NCBI GenBank assembly: GCA_018814745.1 | Contig: JAHIZC010000161.1 | Coordinates: 1-5,776, forward strand | Direction: 5' to 3' | Length of the DNA stretch: 5,776 bases | Source: Candidatus Omnitrophota bacterium | GTDB lineage: Bacteria > Omnitrophota > Gorgyraeia > Gygaellales > Profunditerraquicolaceae | Shown: positions 5,714-5,776 of the stretch, in pieces | Layout: the number at the start of each line of letters is the position of its first letter | Position numbering within the stretch: the first letter of the stretch is position 1 | Made by a program: the position numbers and the translations under genes | Notes under the pieces: generated by a model | The model's input: the letters and a program-made list of their open reading frames with translations, nothing else | The model's database searches: none | What the model was told of the DNA's origin: nothing

Positions 5714-5729
5714 TTTTTTGGTAATTAAG

Positions 5730-5746
5730 TGCACAAAGTTTGTGCA
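5730..5746. promoter_or_regulatory. Perfect 17-bp dyad, candidate operator
   Basis: TGCACAAA, a single G, then TTTGTGCA: an uninterrupted perfect inverted repeat at about +11 to +27 relative to the predicted start near 5720. This is a classic position for a repressor operator. A matching half-site, TGCACAAG (7 of 8), lies upstream of the -35 box at 5668-5675. As RNA it could form a short hairpin with a three-base loop, but no T-run follows, so an operator is more likely than a terminator. The regulator is unknown. Confidence 0.55.
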
Positions 5747-5776
5747 TAAGGGAAAGAAGCGAGGAAGCGTTCTAGA

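Noticed and set aside
5713..5719. Seven-T run as a slippage or terminator tract
   Set aside because: It lies in the promoter discriminator directly after the -10 box and has no hairpin before it.

Overview
This is a bacterial chromosomal window, moderately AT-rich, with standard-code genes, strong sigma70-type promoters and a housekeeping core (tRNA-Ser, dnaX, recR). The first protein combines a membrane anchor, a very long coiled coil, a GspE/PilB/MshE N-terminal-type domain and a PilZ domain. This points to a free-living or surface-associated bacterium with type IV pilus or c-di-GMP signalling. The overall flavour recalls uncultivated environmental lineages such as Omnitrophota-like bacteria, but that is an impression; nothing here fixes the phylum.

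Layout. A tRNA-Ser(GCU) gene lies at 11-99. Directly after it is a 99-bp palindromic element (100-198), flanked by a perfect 12-bp duplication of the tRNA 3' end (88-99 and 199-210). It looks like a small non-autonomous mobile or REP-like element. A strong extended -10 promoter (303-331) and a good Shine-Dalgarno then lead into the coiled-coil/MshEN-like/PilZ gene (394-3192). Its rod contains eight copies of a repeat spaced exactly 63 residues (nine heptads) apart, with one spacing of 56 (eight heptads). A candidate promoter whose -35 box overlaps that gene's stop codon precedes dnaX (3260-4807), which overlaps recR (4807-5406) by one base (TAATG). The ebfC/ybaB gene often found between dnaX and recR is absent.

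The 370 bases after recR hold four things: a GC-rich stretch of degenerate CGCTCAAC-type repeats, a hairpin that may be a terminator (5512-5542), the apparent 3' remnant of a winged-helix-like gene (5545-5682), and a near-consensus promoter followed by a 17-bp perfect dyad (5730-5746). The last two signals probably belong to an operator-controlled gene beyond the right edge.

How the genes work together. dnaX and recR form a translationally coupled replication/recombination pair: clamp loader and RecFOR mediator. The upstream gene has its own promoter and a signalling or cell-envelope type of architecture, so it is probably functionally independent of dnaX-recR. The parts of the window most worth attention are the element inserted at the tRNA end, the heptad-phased 63-residue repeat joined to two domains of c-di-GMP-related families, and the promoter/dyad at the right edge.
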